From positions 372,001 to 436,000 of the forward strand of contig NZ_CP152020.1 in the NCBI RefSeq assembly GCF_038624605.1: a stretch of DNA of 64,000 bases, in the 5' to 3' direction. Source of the DNA: Psychrobacillus sp. FSL K6-4046. Lineage in GTDB: Bacteria; Bacillota; Bacilli; Bacillales_A; Planococcaceae. Positions 17,657 to 26,994 of the stretch are shown here, in pieces. Position 1 is the stretch's first letter. Every line of letters starts with the position of its first letter. The translations under genes were made by a program, and so were the position numbers. The notes beneath the pieces were generated by a model that saw only the letters and a list, made by a program, of their open reading frames with translations, searched no databases and had not been told where the DNA came from.

Positions 17657-18541
17657 GTGTCTAGACTTAATATTATTCTAGTATTTATAGCTATTATATT
17701 TTTAGCTGGCTGCAGTGCACAAGACGAGGAAAAGGCAGCTGTAACAGAGTCTATGAAGGATGTAGAGTATTCAAATGATATCGGTGAGGCAGAGGATTCT
17801 TCAAAGGAAGAGAGTATTACTGCAGCAGAGGAAAGTACAACGAACCCAACTATTTCTCAAAGGAAAATTATTCATAAGGCTAATATTAGTGCAAACGTCA
17901 AAGAACTAACGGTAGCTCAAGAAAAAATCACAGAAAAAGTAAGTAAATATAACGGATATATTGTAGAATCTAATATTTTTCAAGAAAGTGATTCTCGTAG
18001 TCATGGACGTATGGTTGTCAGAGTACCTGAGGAGCATTTTGAGACTTTTTTATCAGAAGCTGAAGGACAGGTAACTAAGGTATTAGAGAGGAATATAACG
18101 GGGGAAGACGTAACAGAGCAGTATGTAGACTTAGAGTCCCGATTAAAATCAAAAAGAGCAGTAGAAGCTCGATTGCTAGTATTTATGGAAAGTGCAGAAA
18201 AAACGGAGGATCTTTTAAAGATTTCAGCTGACTTGGCAAAAGTACAAGAAGAAATAGAAGTAATAGTTGGGAAGATTAAATATTTGGATAATCAAACTTC
18301 CTTTTCCACAATAGAGCTGAACTTTTATGAGGATCGCGTAATCGTACCAAGTATTGAAAATAAGGAATTAAACACATGGGAGAAGACAAAGAAGCAATTT
18401 GTTCAAAGTGTGAATGCGCTATTAATGATTGGATCGGGGATTATAGTGTTTCTATTAGGCAATTTACCAGTCTTATTAGTGATAGGTATTGTTTCCTTTT
18501 TGAGTATTTGGTTTATAAGAAAAAGAAGGAAAGATAAATAA
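17657..18541 (+). CDS. DUF4349 lipoprotein
   Basis: 294 residues; GTG start with AAGGGGG 9 bases upstream. A lipobox (FLAGCSA) gives a predicted lipoprotein N-terminus. A low-complexity acidic linker follows (~25-70), then the DUF4349 domain: RKIIHKANISANV, KYNGYIVESN, GRMVVRVPEEHFETFL, a coiled-coil-like middle (~155-215) ending in YLDNQTSFSTIELNF, and a C-terminal membrane span with a basic RKRRKDK tail. Proteins of this family sit in the cell envelope with unknown function. Alone; no operon partner. Confidence 0.85.
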   Translation: MSRLNIILVFIAIIFLAGCSAQDEEKAAVTESMKDVEYSNDIGEAEDSSKEESITAAEESTTNPTISQRKIIHKANISANVKELTVAQEKITEKVSKYNGYIVESNIFQESDSRSHGRMVVRVPEEHFETFLSEAEGQVTKVLERNITGEDVTEQYVDLESRLKSKRAVEARLLVFMESAEKTEDLLKISADLAKVQEEIEVIVGKIKYLDNQTSFSTIELNFYEDRVIVPSIENKELNTWEKTKKQFVQSVNALLMIGSGIIVFLLGNLPVLLVIGIVSFLSIWFIRKRRKDK

Positions 18542-18623
18542 TGACCTTCATTCAATAGAAAAAATTTAAGGAGATGAAATAGCGATAGGTATAAACAAAT
18601 AAGAGACAACTACAAAGTTATAT

Positions 18624-18652
18624 GTATCATTAATTCCTTCCCGTCATATTAT
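18624..18652 (+). promoter_or_regulatory. possible SigE-type promoter of prkA
   Basis: GTATCATT, 13-base spacer, CATATTAT; compare the mother-cell SigE pattern GTCATATT/CATACAAT. It lies about 30 bases before the ATG. prkA is SigE-dependent in B. subtilis. The match is partial. Confidence 0.35.
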
Positions 18653-18683
18653 GTATAAAAGATGCCCCTGAATGGAGGGAAAC

Positions 18684-20579
18684 ATGGATATCTTAAGTAA
18701 GGTTAAAGGTTATCGAGAAGCGGAAAACCAGCTGAAATGGGAAGGTACGTTCAGGGAATACTTGGAGATTCTGAAAGAAAGACCAGAAGTTGCTCAAACT
18801 GCACATGCAAGAGTATACAGCATGATTAAAAGTGCGGGGCATTCGGATGAAAATGGAAAGAAAAGCTATAAGTTTTTTGAACAGGAAATGTTTGGTTTAG
18901 ACGAAGCGTTAGAGCGTCTGGTAGAAGAGTATTTCCATCCGGCAGCAAAGCGTTTAGATGTTCGGAAAAGAATTTTATTGTTGATGGGTCCCGTGAGTGG
19001 TGGTAAATCTACTATTGTTACATTGTTGAAGAGAGGTTTTGAGGAATATTCAAGAACTGATAAGGGTGCTGTCTATGCTATTAAAGGGTGCCCTATGCAT
19101 GAGGATCCGCTTCATTTAATCCCAACTCATCTTCGAGAAGACTTTTTTGAGGAATACGGAATTCGAATAGAAGGTAGTCTATCACCTCTGAACTCGATGA
19201 GGCTGGAGCAGGAGTATGGCGGTAAAGTAGAAGATGTCTTAGTGGAGAGGATTTTCTTTTCAGAGGACAAAAGGGTAGGGATAGGTACTTTTACTCCATC
19301 TGATCCAAAATCTCAAGATATCGCTGATTTAACTGGAAGCATTGACTTTTCAACAATTGCTGAGTTTGGGTCTGAATCTGATCCAAGAGCATATAGATTT
19401 GATGGGGAGCTAAATAAGGCTAATAGAGGAATGATGGAATTTCAGGAGATGCTGAAGCTGGATGAAAAATTCCTGTGGCATCTACTATCTCTAACGCAGG
19501 AGGGTAATTTCAAAGCTGGTCGTTTCGCGCTTATCAGTGCAGATGAGCTGATTGTAGCCCATACCAATGAAACGGAATATCGTTCGTTTATCTCTAATAA
19601 AAAGAATGAGGCGCTACATTCACGTATTATTGTAATGCCAATTCCTTATAACTTGAAGGTTAGCCAGGAAGAACGAATTTATGAAAAGATGATTAAAGAA
19701 AGTGATATGAACCATGTCCATATCGCTCCCCATGCCTTAAGGGCGGCAGCTATATTCTCTATACTCACAAGATTAGAGGATCCAAAGAAACAAGGAATCG
19801 ATATAGTGAAGAAAATGAAGTTGTATGATGGGGAAAACATTGAAGGTTTTAATGAAATTGATGTTGAAGAGCTTAAAAAAGAATTTACTACGGAAGGAAT
19901 GCATGGAATTGATCCGCGATATGTGATTAATCGCATTTCCTCCGCCATTATAAGAAAAGAAATCCCTTCTATAAATGCATTAGACGTTTTACGTGCGTTA
20001 AAAGAAGGTCTTGATCAGCATGCTTCTATTTCTGAAGAGGATCGAGAAAAGTATTTAAACTATATTGCTATTGCACGAAAAGAATACGATGAGATTGCTA
20101 AAAAAGAAGTTCAGAAGGCTTTTGTTTACTCATATGAGGAGTCGGCAATAACGCTAATGAATAATTATTTGGACAATGTTGAAGCATTTTGTAACAAGAA
20201 CAAAATGAGAGATCCATTAACTGGCGAAGAGATGAACCCAGATGAAAAATTAATGCGCTCCATAGAAGAACAAATAGGCATATCTGAAAATGCAAAAAAA
20301 GGATTCCGAGAAGAGATATTAATTCGCCTTTCAGCCTATGCAAGAAAAGGGAAGCGTTTCGAATATAATTCCCATGAACGCCTAAGAGAAGCAATTCAAA
20401 AGAAACTATTTGCTGATTTAAAAGATGTAGTGAAAATTACTACATCTACGAAAACGCCAGATGAAGCTCATTTGAAAAAGATAAACGAAGTAGTTGCTAG
20501 ATTGATTGATGAACACGGATATAATTCTACTTCAGCCAATGAATTATTACGTTATGTAGGAAGTCTTCTTAATCGATAA
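18684..20579 (+). CDS. prkA: PrkA family AAA+/serine kinase-like protein
   Basis: 631 residues from ATG at 18684 (MDILSKVKGYR), the same length as B. subtilis PrkA; GGAGG is 5 bases upstream, and the in-frame ATG at 18672 lies inside that site. The AAA+ P-loop is GPVSGGKST (~residue 104), preceded by KRLDVRKRILLLMG. The C-terminal PrkA domain includes the ENAKKGFREEI region. It is described as a serine kinase or Lon-like ATP-dependent protease required for normal sporulation, acting in the mother cell. Followed by a terminator, a repeat cluster, and then yhbH and spoVR. Confidence 0.95.
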   Translation: MDILSKVKGYREAENQLKWEGTFREYLEILKERPEVAQTAHARVYSMIKSAGHSDENGKKSYKFFEQEMFGLDEALERLVEEYFHPAAKRLDVRKRILLLMGPVSGGKSTIVTLLKRGFEEYSRTDKGAVYAIKGCPMHEDPLHLIPTHLREDFFEEYGIRIEGSLSPLNSMRLEQEYGGKVEDVLVERIFFSEDKRVGIGTFTPSDPKSQDIADLTGSIDFSTIAEFGSESDPRAYRFDGELNKANRGMMEFQEMLKLDEKFLWHLLSLTQEGNFKAGRFALISADELIVAHTNETEYRSFISNKKNEALHSRIIVMPIPYNLKVSQEERIYEKMIKESDMNHVHIAPHALRAAAIFSILTRLEDPKKQGIDIVKKMKLYDGENIEGFNEIDVEELKKEFTTEGMHGIDPRYVINRISSAIIRKEIPSINALDVLRALKEGLDQHASISEEDREKYLNYIAIARKEYDEIAKKEVQKAFVYSYEESAITLMNNYLDNVEAFCNKNKMRDPLTGEEMNPDEKLMRSIEEQIGISENAKKGFREEILIRLSAYARKGKRFEYNSHERLREAIQKKLFADLKDVVKITTSTKTPDEAHLKKINEVVARLIDEHGYNSTSANELLRYVGSLLNR

Positions 20580-20586
20580 AGCCATG

Positions 20587-20628
20587 AAAAAACAAGACTA
20601 ATATGTTTCATTGGTCTTGTTTTTTTTA
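20587..20628 (+). terminator. intrinsic terminator after prkA
   Basis: AAAACAAGAC ... GTCTTGTTTT stem with an AT-rich loop and a long T run. It would separate prkA from yhbH-spoVR transcription. Confidence 0.8.
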
Positions 20629-20649
20629 TACTAATTTGGATTGTAACTA

Positions 20650-21001
20650 TCCTCGGGGTCAAATGGATAAAAGCTCCGGTGGCTGAGGAGCTGCCTCCTC
20701 GCTTTTCCCCATTTGCCTGTCGGGGCAGAGATAGGCGCCTGCGCTTTTCTGATTGTCTAGCTCCGGCGCCTTGCCCCTCGGGGTTAAATGGATAAAAGCT
20801 CCGGTGGCTGAGGAGCTGCCTCCTCGCTTTTCCCCATTTGCCTGTCGGGGCAGAGATAGGCGCCTGCGCTTTTCTGATTGTCTAGCTCCGGTGCCTTGCC
20901 CCTCGGGGTCAAATGGATAAAAGCTGTGGTGGCTGAGGAGCTGCCTCCTCGCTTTTCTCCATTTGCCTGTCGGGGCAGAGATAGGCGCCTGCGCTTTTCT
21001 T
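20650..21001. repeat. hairpin repeat cluster, locus 2 (3 units, 125-bp period)
   Basis: Motif GGCGCCTGCGCTTTTCT at 20734, 20859 and 20984 gives an exact 125-base period; the first unit lacks its left arm. Reading this strand, each unit can fold as one hairpin: GGCGCC with GGCGCC, TGCCCC with GGGGCA, CAAATGG with CCATTTG, AAAAGC with GCTTTT, and an apical GAGGAG-CTGC-CTCCTC. It separates prkA from yhbH. Confidence 0.95.
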
Positions 21002-21010
21002 GAAACTTTG

Positions 21011-21039
21011 GCAATAACTTTGTTGCACCGGCATATGAT
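21011..21039 (+). promoter_or_regulatory. possible SigE-type promoter of yhbH-spoVR
   Basis: GCAATAAC, 13-base spacer, CATATGAT. The -10 resembles SigE sites; the -35 is poor. Only ~50 bases separate the repeat cluster from yhbH, so a promoter must lie here or upstream of the repeats. Confidence 0.3.
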
Positions 21040-21052
21040 AAAAAATAGGTAG

Positions 21053-22216
21053 GTGTTGAGGTTGAATGAAAAAGAGAAAAATCCCTTCGTTATTTCACAA
21101 GAGAATTGGTCACTCCATCGCAAAGGACATCAAGATCAGCAACGCCACACGGAAAAGGTCAAGGAAGCAATAAGAAACAACTTACCAGACTTAATAAGTG
21201 ATGAAAGTATTATCATGTCAAATGGACGAGACGTTATAAAAATCCCTATTAGATCCCTGGATGAATATAAAATAAGATATAACTACGACTCTTCTAAGCA
21301 TGTTGGCCAGGGTAAGGGAGACAGTCAGATAGGTGATGTTGTCGCTAAGGGGCCTGGGGAAGGAAAGGCCACAGGAACTGGTAAGCAAGCTGGAGACAAG
21401 GCAGGGCAAGATTACTATGAGGCAGAGGTTTCCATGGAAGAGATTGAAAATGCTCTTTTTAGTGACATGGAGCTACCTAGTCTAGAGGATAAAGAAAAAT
21501 CCGAAATAGTAACCGAGCATATTGAGTTTAATGATATTCGGAAAAAAGGTCTTATGGGTAATATTGATAAGAAAAGGACATTAATTACAGCTATTAAGAG
21601 AAATGCTCTTAAGGGAGAAGCGGCAATTGCACCTATTCATCAGGATGATTTGCGCTTTAAAACTTGGGATGAAGTTGTTAAGCGCGAATCAAAAGCAGTC
21701 GTTCTCGCTATGATGGATACAAGTGGTTCAATGGGAGTTTTTGAAAAGTATTGTGCACGTAGCTTCTTTTTTTGGATGGTTAGATTTTTACGAATGGAAT
21801 ACGAAGCATTAGATATTGAATTTATTGCTCACCATACAGAAGCAAAGGTAGTTACTGAGGAAGCGTTCTTTACAAAGGGGGAGAGTGGAGGTACCATATG
21901 TTCCTCTGCTTATCAGAAGGCATTAGAGTTAATACAGGAAAAGTATCCACCTTCTCGGTATAATATTTATCCAGTTCATTTTTCAGATGGAGAAAATATG
22001 ACTAGTGATAATGAAAAATGTATGAAACTAGTTAACGAATTAATGAAGGTATCTCAAATATTTGGGTATGGGGAAGTTAATGAGCACAATCGTTATTCCA
22101 CTTTGATGAACACATATAAGACAATAGAAAATCCAAAATTTAGACACCACGTAATTAGAAACAATAAAGATGTATATGCTGCGTTAAAAAGTATTTTTAA
22201 AAAGGGAGTAAAGTGA
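21053..22216 (+). CDS. yhbH: YhbH (DUF444) sporulation/stress protein
   Basis: 387 residues if GTG 21053 is used; TTG at 21062 fits the AGGTAGG site better and may be the true start. Conserved blocks are [29 protein letters not shown], a Gly-rich linker ([11 protein letters not shown]), and a von Willebrand A-like domain with the metal-site motif DTSGSMG (~residue 224) and HFSDGEN. DUF444 proteins work with PrkA/YeaG-type kinases and SpoVR/YcgB. The stop overlaps the spoVR start by one base, so they are coupled. Confidence 0.93.
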   Translation: MLRLNEKEKNPFVISQENWSLHRKGHQDQQRHTEKVKEAIRNNLPDLISDESIIMSNGRDVIKIPIRSLDEYKIRYNYDSSKHVGQGKGDSQIGDVVAKGPGEGKATGTGKQAGDKAGQDYYEAEVSMEEIENALFSDMELPSLEDKEKSEIVTEHIEFNDIRKKGLMGNIDKKRTLITAIKRNALKGEAAIAPIHQDDLRFKTWDEVVKRESKAVVLAMMDTSGSMGVFEKYCARSFFFWMVRFLRMEYEALDIEFIAHHTEAKVVTEEAFFTKGESGGTICSSAYQKALELIQEKYPPSRYNIYPVHFSDGENMTSDNEKCMKLVNELMKVSQIFGYGEVNEHNRYSTLMNTYKTIENPKFRHHVIRNNKDVYAALKSIFKKGVK

Positions 22217-23610
22217 TGGACACAAAACTACAATATGCAATTGCCGAAATAACTGAGATTGCATCTGGTTTTGGATTGGATACATTCCCTATGAGATACG
22301 AAATATGTCCTGCAGACATTATTTATACATTCGGCGCATATGGGATGCCAACTCGTTTCGCACACTGGAGCTTTGGGAAGCAATTTCATAAAATGAAGAT
22401 GCAATACGATTTTGGGCTTAGTCAAATCTATGAGCTAGTGATCAATTCGAACCCTTGTTATGCATTTCTATTAGATACGAATAGCCTTATTCAGAACAAG
22501 CTAATTATTGCTCATGTACTTGCGCATTGTGATTTTTTCAAGAATAATGTTCGCTTCTCTAACACACGGAGAGATATGGTAGAAAGCATGACTGCCACTG
22601 CCGAGAGAATTGCACACTATGAAATGGTTCATGGAAAAGAAGAGGTAGAACAATTTTTAGACGCAGTATTAGCTATTCAAGAACATATTGATTCTTCGAT
22701 TGTCCGTCCTAAGCTTCCTAGTTATGACTTAGAGGAAGAAGAAATAGAGGAAAAAAGAAAAAGTGAGTATGATGATTTATGGGATTTAGACGAAAAGAAA
22801 AAAAATAAGTTGGTTCAGCCTTATCGAAAAAAGTTCCCGCCCAGACCAGAAAAAGATTTGCTATTATTTATAGAGGAGTATAGTCGGGAGCTTGAAGATT
22901 GGCAACGTGATATCTTAACGATGATGCGGGAAGAGATGCTTTATTTTTGGCCGCAGCTCGAAACAAAAATTATGAATGAGGGATGGGCAACTTTTTGGCA
23001 TCAGCGAATTCTCCGAGAAATGGATTTGACTTCAGATGAAACCATTGAATTTGCCAAGTTAAATGCAAATGTTGTGCAACCTTCCAAGACGTCCATAAAT
23101 CCGTATTATTTAGGACTCAAAATTTTTGAGGATATAGAGAAAAGGTATGACTCCCCTACAGCTGAAATGAGAAGAATTGGAATTGAACCAGGGCTAGGGA
23201 GAGAAAAGTTGTTTGAAGTACGGGAAATAGAGTCTGATATTTCCTTTATCAGAAATTATTTGACAAAAGAGTTAGTTAAACAAGAGGACCTTTACTTATT
23301 TGAAAAGAAAAATGGGAACTATGAAATAACTGATAAGGATTATGAGAATGTCAGAGATGAAATAATAGCGAGCCGTGAAAATGGTGGCTACCCCTACATT
23401 GTAGTAGAAAATGGTGATTTCTCTAGAAACGGGGAGTTGCATCTAAAGCACAATTATGAAGGTGTGGAATTAGATGCGCATTATTTGGAGCATGTGCTTC
23501 CATATATCTACCAGCTGTGGGGGCGTTCTATTCATATGGAAACCTTTGTCGAGAAAAAACCAGTGCTCTATACTTATGATGGAAAAAAAGTTTCAAAGAG
23601 CCTTATGTAA
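22216..23610 (+). CDS. spoVR: SpoVR family protein
   Basis: 464 residues from ATG at 22216, which shares its A with the yhbH stop; AAGGGAG lies 8 bases upstream. The family pattern is clear: [34 protein letters not shown] (only part needed), [12 protein letters not shown], and [12 protein letters not shown]. SpoVR affects spore cortex formation in B. subtilis; the enterobacterial homologue YcgB is co-expressed with YeaG/YeaH. Here all three partners are adjacent, supporting one functional module. Confidence 0.95.
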   Translation: MDTKLQYAIAEITEIASGFGLDTFPMRYEICPADIIYTFGAYGMPTRFAHWSFGKQFHKMKMQYDFGLSQIYELVINSNPCYAFLLDTNSLIQNKLIIAHVLAHCDFFKNNVRFSNTRRDMVESMTATAERIAHYEMVHGKEEVEQFLDAVLAIQEHIDSSIVRPKLPSYDLEEEEIEEKRKSEYDDLWDLDEKKKNKLVQPYRKKFPPRPEKDLLLFIEEYSRELEDWQRDILTMMREEMLYFWPQLETKIMNEGWATFWHQRILREMDLTSDETIEFAKLNANVVQPSKTSINPYYLGLKIFEDIEKRYDSPTAEMRRIGIEPGLGREKLFEVREIESDISFIRNYLTKELVKQEDLYLFEKKNGNYEITDKDYENVRDEIIASRENGGYPYIVVENGDFSRNGELHLKHNYEGVELDAHYLEHVLPYIYQLWGRSIHMETFVEKKPVLYTYDGKKVSKSLM

Positions 23611-23625
23611 ATACTTTAATATGAA

Positions 23626-23665
23626 AAAGAGGATGATCGTGAATATAAACGATCATCCTCTTTAA
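23626..23665. terminator. bidirectional terminator between spoVR and the SDR gene
   Basis: A 15-bp perfect stem, AAAGAGGATGATCGT and its complement, with an 8-base loop. It serves converging spoVR (+) and the SDR gene (-). Confidence 0.85.
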
Positions 23666-23678
23666 ATTTTATATAATT

Positions 23679-24554
23679 TTATGAACCTACGAAGTCTCCA
23701 CCATCAACATGAATAGTTTGTCCTGTAATATACGTGGAGTCATTAGATGCTAAGAAGACATAGGCAGGTGCATTTTCTGATGGCTGACCTCTTCTGCCAG
23801 TTGGATTGCTTTCAGCATGATTTTCTACCTTCTCGGCATCAAAAGTTGCTGGAATAAGTGGGGTCCATATTGGCCCAGGTGCGACGGCATTTACACGTAT
23901 ACCTTTTTCAACTAGATTTAATGCTAAGGAGCGTGTGAAGGAAGTGATTGCTCCTTTTGTTGCCGAGTAATCGATTAACTCAGCAGAACCTCGGTATGCT
24001 GTCACTGATGATGTATTTACAATTGTGTCCCCCTTAGACATATGCGGAAGAGCAGCCTGTGTTAGATAGAACATAGAGTATATGTTAGTAGAGAAAGTTT
24101 CCTGTAATTGATCTGGAGTAATCTCTAAGAAATTCATCGTTGGGAACTGTTTTCCTGCGTTGTTTACTAAAACATTTAACTGGCCAAATTCCTCAATAAC
24201 CTGCTCTATTAACTTTTCGCAGTTTTCGTCATCGCTAATATCTACAGCAAAACTTTTTGCTTTAACTCCATAGTTTTCAACTAGCTTTACTGTTTCTTTT
24301 GCATCCTCATGTTCATCTAAATACGCAATAGCGACGTTTGCACCTTCTTTTGCATAAGCAATTGCAACTGCTTTACCAATACCGCTATCTCCTCCTGTGA
24401 TTAAAGCGACTTTTCCTTTTAGCTTTTCAGAACCTTTATAATTCTCATCATCATAAATAGGTTTTGGACTCATTTCATTTTCAAAACCTGGTTGACGATT
24501 CTGTGTTTGTCCTTTGATATTTTCTTCCATTTTTTCGAATTTGTCATTACTCAT
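23679..24554 (-). CDS. ydaD: general stress protein 39-type SDR oxidoreductase
   Basis: 291 residues from ATG at 24554 behind AAAGGAGG; the longer frame to 24611 has no ribosome site. An N-terminal ~50-residue extension (Gln/Lys-rich, ...QPGFENEMSPKPIYDDENYKGSEKLKGK) precedes a classical short-chain dehydrogenase: cofactor loop TGGDSGIGK, NNAG, and catalytic Ser, Tyr and Lys in NTSSVTAYRG and YSATK, then DGGDF at the end. This matches the Bacillus GspA39/YdaD/YhxC group, known SigB targets. A good SigB-type promoter lies upstream. Substrate unknown; the exact orthologue is uncertain. Confidence 0.85.
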   Translation of the reverse strand: MSNDKFEKMEENIKGQTQNRQPGFENEMSPKPIYDDENYKGSEKLKGKVALITGGDSGIGKAVAIAYAKEGANVAIAYLDEHEDAKETVKLVENYGVKAKSFAVDISDDENCEKLIEQVIEEFGQLNVLVNNAGKQFPTMNFLEITPDQLQETFSTNIYSMFYLTQAALPHMSKGDTIVNTSSVTAYRGSAELIDYSATKGAITSFTRSLALNLVEKGIRVNAVAPGPIWTPLIPATFDAEKVENHAESNPTGRRGQPSENAPAYVFLASNDSTYITGQTIHVDGGDFVGS

Positions 24555-24588
24555 GTTGAGTCCTCCTTTATTGATCTCTAATAAATGT

Positions 24589-24613
24589 ATTCCCAGATGA
24601 AATAAAGACAAAC
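24589..24613 (-). promoter_or_regulatory. SigB-type promoter of the SDR gene
   Basis: On the minus strand GTTTGT (24613-24608), 13-base spacer, GGGAAT (24594-24589). SigB consensus is GTTTAA / GGGTAT. Confidence 0.55.
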
Positions 24614-24636
24614 ATTAGATAAAAAGACTGACACAA

Positions 24637-24661
24637 GTTTAGCAAATTCAAACAAGGGTAT
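24637..24661 (+). promoter_or_regulatory. SigB-type promoter of the C26 hydrolase gene
   Basis: GTTTAG, 13-base spacer, GGGTAT (exact -10). It is divergent from, and 24 bases away from, the SDR promoter. Confidence 0.7.
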
Positions 24662-24701
24662 TAATATAGAGCATGAAATTTAAAAAAATGGGGAATCTAA
24701 T

Positions 24702-25421
24702 ATGAAACCAATAATAGGTATTACTGCTGAAGTTAAAGATGATAAAAGTTATTACTTGTCTTCAGTATATTCAGATACAGTTCTACAAGCAGGAGGTATT
24801 CCTTTACTTATACCACTCATTCCTGATAAAGATATAGACCAGTTATGTCAGCAAATAGACGGGTTGATTATAACTGGAGGAGAAGATATTGATCCTTCTT
24901 ATTATGGTGAGTTGCCACATCTTCACTTGCAACGAATTACTCCACGACTTGATAAAATGGAATTTGCACTTGTGCAAAAATTTCTAGAGTTAGACAAGCC
25001 ATATATTGGGACTTGTAGAGGCTTGCATATGCTTAATATAGTGATGGGTGGATCTTTACACCAGTCTATTCATGAGCAAAGAGAAGAATATACTTTACAG
25101 CATAGGCAAAATTCAATAAGAACGCACAGATCACATCCGGTTAAGCTAGATAGTAAAAGTAAGGTATATCAAATGTTACAAGAAGAGGAATTTAAGGTAA
25201 ATTCATTTCATCATCAAGGCGTAAATAAGCTTGGAGATGGGTTGAAAGTAGTGGCTAGTGCACCAGACGGTATAGTAGAAGCAGTAGAAAGTGAAAATCA
25301 TTCATTTATCTATGGATTCCAATGGCATCCTGAAGAATTTGCTCTAGTTGGTGATGAGCCTTCACAAAAGTTGTTTAGAAAATTTGTAGAAGCAGCAATT
25401 GAAAGAAAAACTAACAAATAG
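24702..25421 (+). CDS. gamma-glutamyl-GABA hydrolase-like class I glutamine amidotransferase (peptidase C26)
   Basis: 239 residues, ATG start. Catalytic Cys is in GTCRGLHMLN (~residue 104); His and Glu are in FQWHPEEF; ITGGEDIDPSYYG is the family's oxyanion-side motif. The enzyme cleaves gamma-glutamyl amide bonds, as PuuD does in putrescine degradation, but no putrescine genes are nearby. The preceding SigB-type promoter suggests a stress role. A small hydrophilic gene follows 30 bases downstream and may be co-transcribed. Confidence 0.85.
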   Translation: MKPIIGITAEVKDDKSYYLSSVYSDTVLQAGGIPLLIPLIPDKDIDQLCQQIDGLIITGGEDIDPSYYGELPHLHLQRITPRLDKMEFALVQKFLELDKPYIGTCRGLHMLNIVMGGSLHQSIHEQREEYTLQHRQNSIRTHRSHPVKLDSKSKVYQMLQEEEFKVNSFHHQGVNKLGDGLKVVASAPDGIVEAVESENHSFIYGFQWHPEEFALVGDEPSQKLFRKFVEAAIERKTNK

Positions 25422-25451
25422 CATACCTATTAAAAATAGGAGGTGAAATTG

Positions 25452-25595
25452 GTGGGTAAAGATAAGAAGGATAATGATATGGAATACAATTCTAATTTGA
25501 ATCCTGACGATTTTAAAGAGACAGATAAGAACAATGCGGATAAGAAAGATATTACCAAGCCAGGTGGGAAAGAAGAAAATAAAAATAATAAGTAG
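25452..25595 (+). CDS. small hydrophilic protein, unknown
   Basis: 47 residues starting GTG (or the preceding TTG at 25449) after a full AGGAGGTGA site. Composition is Lys/Asp/Asn/Glu-rich with no hydrophobic stretch (e.g. DDFKETDKNNADKKD, ITKPGGKEENK), typical of disordered stress or spore-associated proteins. It follows the SigB-type C26 gene and precedes a terminator, so it is likely in that operon. Confidence 0.65.
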   Translation: MGKDKKDNDMEYNSNLNPDDFKETDKNNADKKDITKPGGKEENKNNK

Positions 25596-25626
25596 TTAAT
25601 ATCGTATATAGAAGGTCAAAAATACT

Positions 25627-25678
25627 AATAAAAGAAGGATTGTTATGGCGTATGTCACAACGGTCCTTCTTTTATTTT
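25627..25678 (+). terminator. intrinsic terminator after the C26 operon
   Basis: AATAAAAGAAGGA / TCCTTCTTTTATT, a 13-bp perfect stem with a 24-base loop. Confidence 0.7.
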
Positions 25679-25743
25679 CTCAACTTATTTTAAGCATAAT
25701 AACTATTTAATAGTACAACTTATTCTCATGGAGGTGAAATCTC

Positions 25744-25908
25744 ATGAATGATAAAAAGAAAAATCATAAAAATAAGTTAGATCGTGAAGAGTATGGTTAT
25801 GGATATGACATCAGTCCAAATGATATGGGTGTGATAGGGCAGAATACAGAAGCAAAAAAACACAATAACAGCCAACAAAAGGAAACAAAAAATAATTCAA
25901 ACAAATAA
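25744..25908 (+). CDS. small hydrophilic protein with YGYGYDIS motif, unknown
   Basis: 54 residues; ATG with GGAGG 8 bases upstream. Lys/Asn-rich ends flank a Tyr/Gly core (EEYGYGYDISPNDMGVIGQN). Not recognised. The clear ribosome site and isolated position after a terminator support a real, separately expressed gene. Confidence 0.65.
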   Translation: MNDKKKNHKNKLDREEYGYGYDISPNDMGVIGQNTEAKKHNNSQQKETKNNSNK

Positions 25909-26050
25909 TTAATCACTTTATGGTAACCACCTCTATTCCATATATATACATATCAACATTTTTGTTCATCTTATTTGTCGATATATGTTCTAATTCGATT
26001 GCTTCTCTCTTAGAGTGATATAACAACTTTTTTAGAGAGAAGGGTGCAGT

Positions 26051-26923
26051 ATGTATATAGATGGGATATTTTCAGGTGGTGGGATGAAGGGGATTGGCCT
26101 AGTTGGGGCATATCAAGTTTTGGAAGAGAAAGGATATCGTCTAAAGCGTGTGGCGGGAACTAGTGCAGGAGCAATACTTGCCTGCTTTATAGCTGCAGGC
26201 TATAACGGCAGAGAAATGGAAGAGCTAATGATGAGTCAAAACTTCCAAAAGCTATTGGATCCACGGAAGACAGTAATTCCACTTCCGTTTACAAAGTGGT
26301 TAAATTTATATTGGGGTTTAGGCTTGTATCAAGGAAAGGCATTGGAGGATTGGTTTTTAGAGAAATTGGCTTATAAAGGTATTTATACTTTTGGAGATCT
26401 ACCTCCAGGCTCGTTAAAGCTAGTTGCCTCAGATTTAACTAATGGAAAGATGATTGTCCTACCAGATGACTTAAAAAATTATGGAATCGAACCAGATACT
26501 TTTTTAGTAAGTAGGGCCTTGCGGATGAGCTGTGGAATACCCTTTTTCTTTGAACCAATCAAATTAAAATCGAATATTGGAGACGTAGTGGTGGTTGATG
26601 GCGGTGTGCTGAGTAACTTCCCAATGTGGATATTTGAAAATGGGTTAAAAGAGAGACCAGTTTTAGGTATCCGACTTAGCGCAAATATTGAAGAGCCGCA
26701 ACCAAAAAAAATAAAAAATGGACTCGACTTATTTGAAAGCTTATTTACAACAATGAAGGACGCTCATGATACAAGATATATATCACGAAAGATTGAACGA
26801 AATATAATATTTATACCGGCAGATGAATATAATGCTACCCAATTTGAATTAGATTATGATTCTAAGCTAGATTTATTGCAAAAGGGAAGAGAATCAACCA
26901 CTCGATTTTTGAAAACCTGGTAA
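26051..26923 (+). CDS. patatin-like phospholipase (RssA/YchK type)
   Basis: 290 residues. The catalytic dyad of the family is visible: oxyanion GGGMKG at residue 9, nucleophile elbow GTSAG (~37-41) and catalytic Asp in VVDGGVLSNFP. No signal peptide, so it is cytoplasmic or peripherally membrane-bound. Bacterial patatins hydrolyse acyl esters of lipids; the substrate here is not known. GAGAGAAGGG precedes the ATG. It sits in the stress block but no SigB-type promoter was found for it. Confidence 0.85.
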   Translation: MYIDGIFSGGGMKGIGLVGAYQVLEEKGYRLKRVAGTSAGAILACFIAAGYNGREMEELMMSQNFQKLLDPRKTVIPLPFTKWLNLYWGLGLYQGKALEDWFLEKLAYKGIYTFGDLPPGSLKLVASDLTNGKMIVLPDDLKNYGIEPDTFLVSRALRMSCGIPFFFEPIKLKSNIGDVVVVDGGVLSNFPMWIFENGLKERPVLGIRLSANIEEPQPKKIKNGLDLFESLFTTMKDAHDTRYISRKIERNIIFIPADEYNATQFELDYDSKLDLLQKGRESTTRFLKTW

Positions 26924-26936
26924 TAGCATTTAAGAA

Positions 26937-26963
26937 TGTTTAGTTTATTTACCAAAAAGGAAT
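26937..26963 (+). promoter_or_regulatory. SigB-type promoter of ydaG-like gene
   Basis: GTTTAG, 15-base spacer, GGAATA, 31 bases before the ATG. ydaG is a known SigB target in B. subtilis. Confidence 0.5.
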
Positions 26964-26994
26964 AATAAAGACAATAAGGGAAGGAGAGATTGAT

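Noticed and set aside
20659-21123. Arg/Pro-rich 154- and 76-codon frames across repeat locus 2 (similar frames at loci 1 and 3)
   Set aside because: They are built from the tandem hairpin repeat, shift frame between units, lack ribosome sites and resemble no protein.
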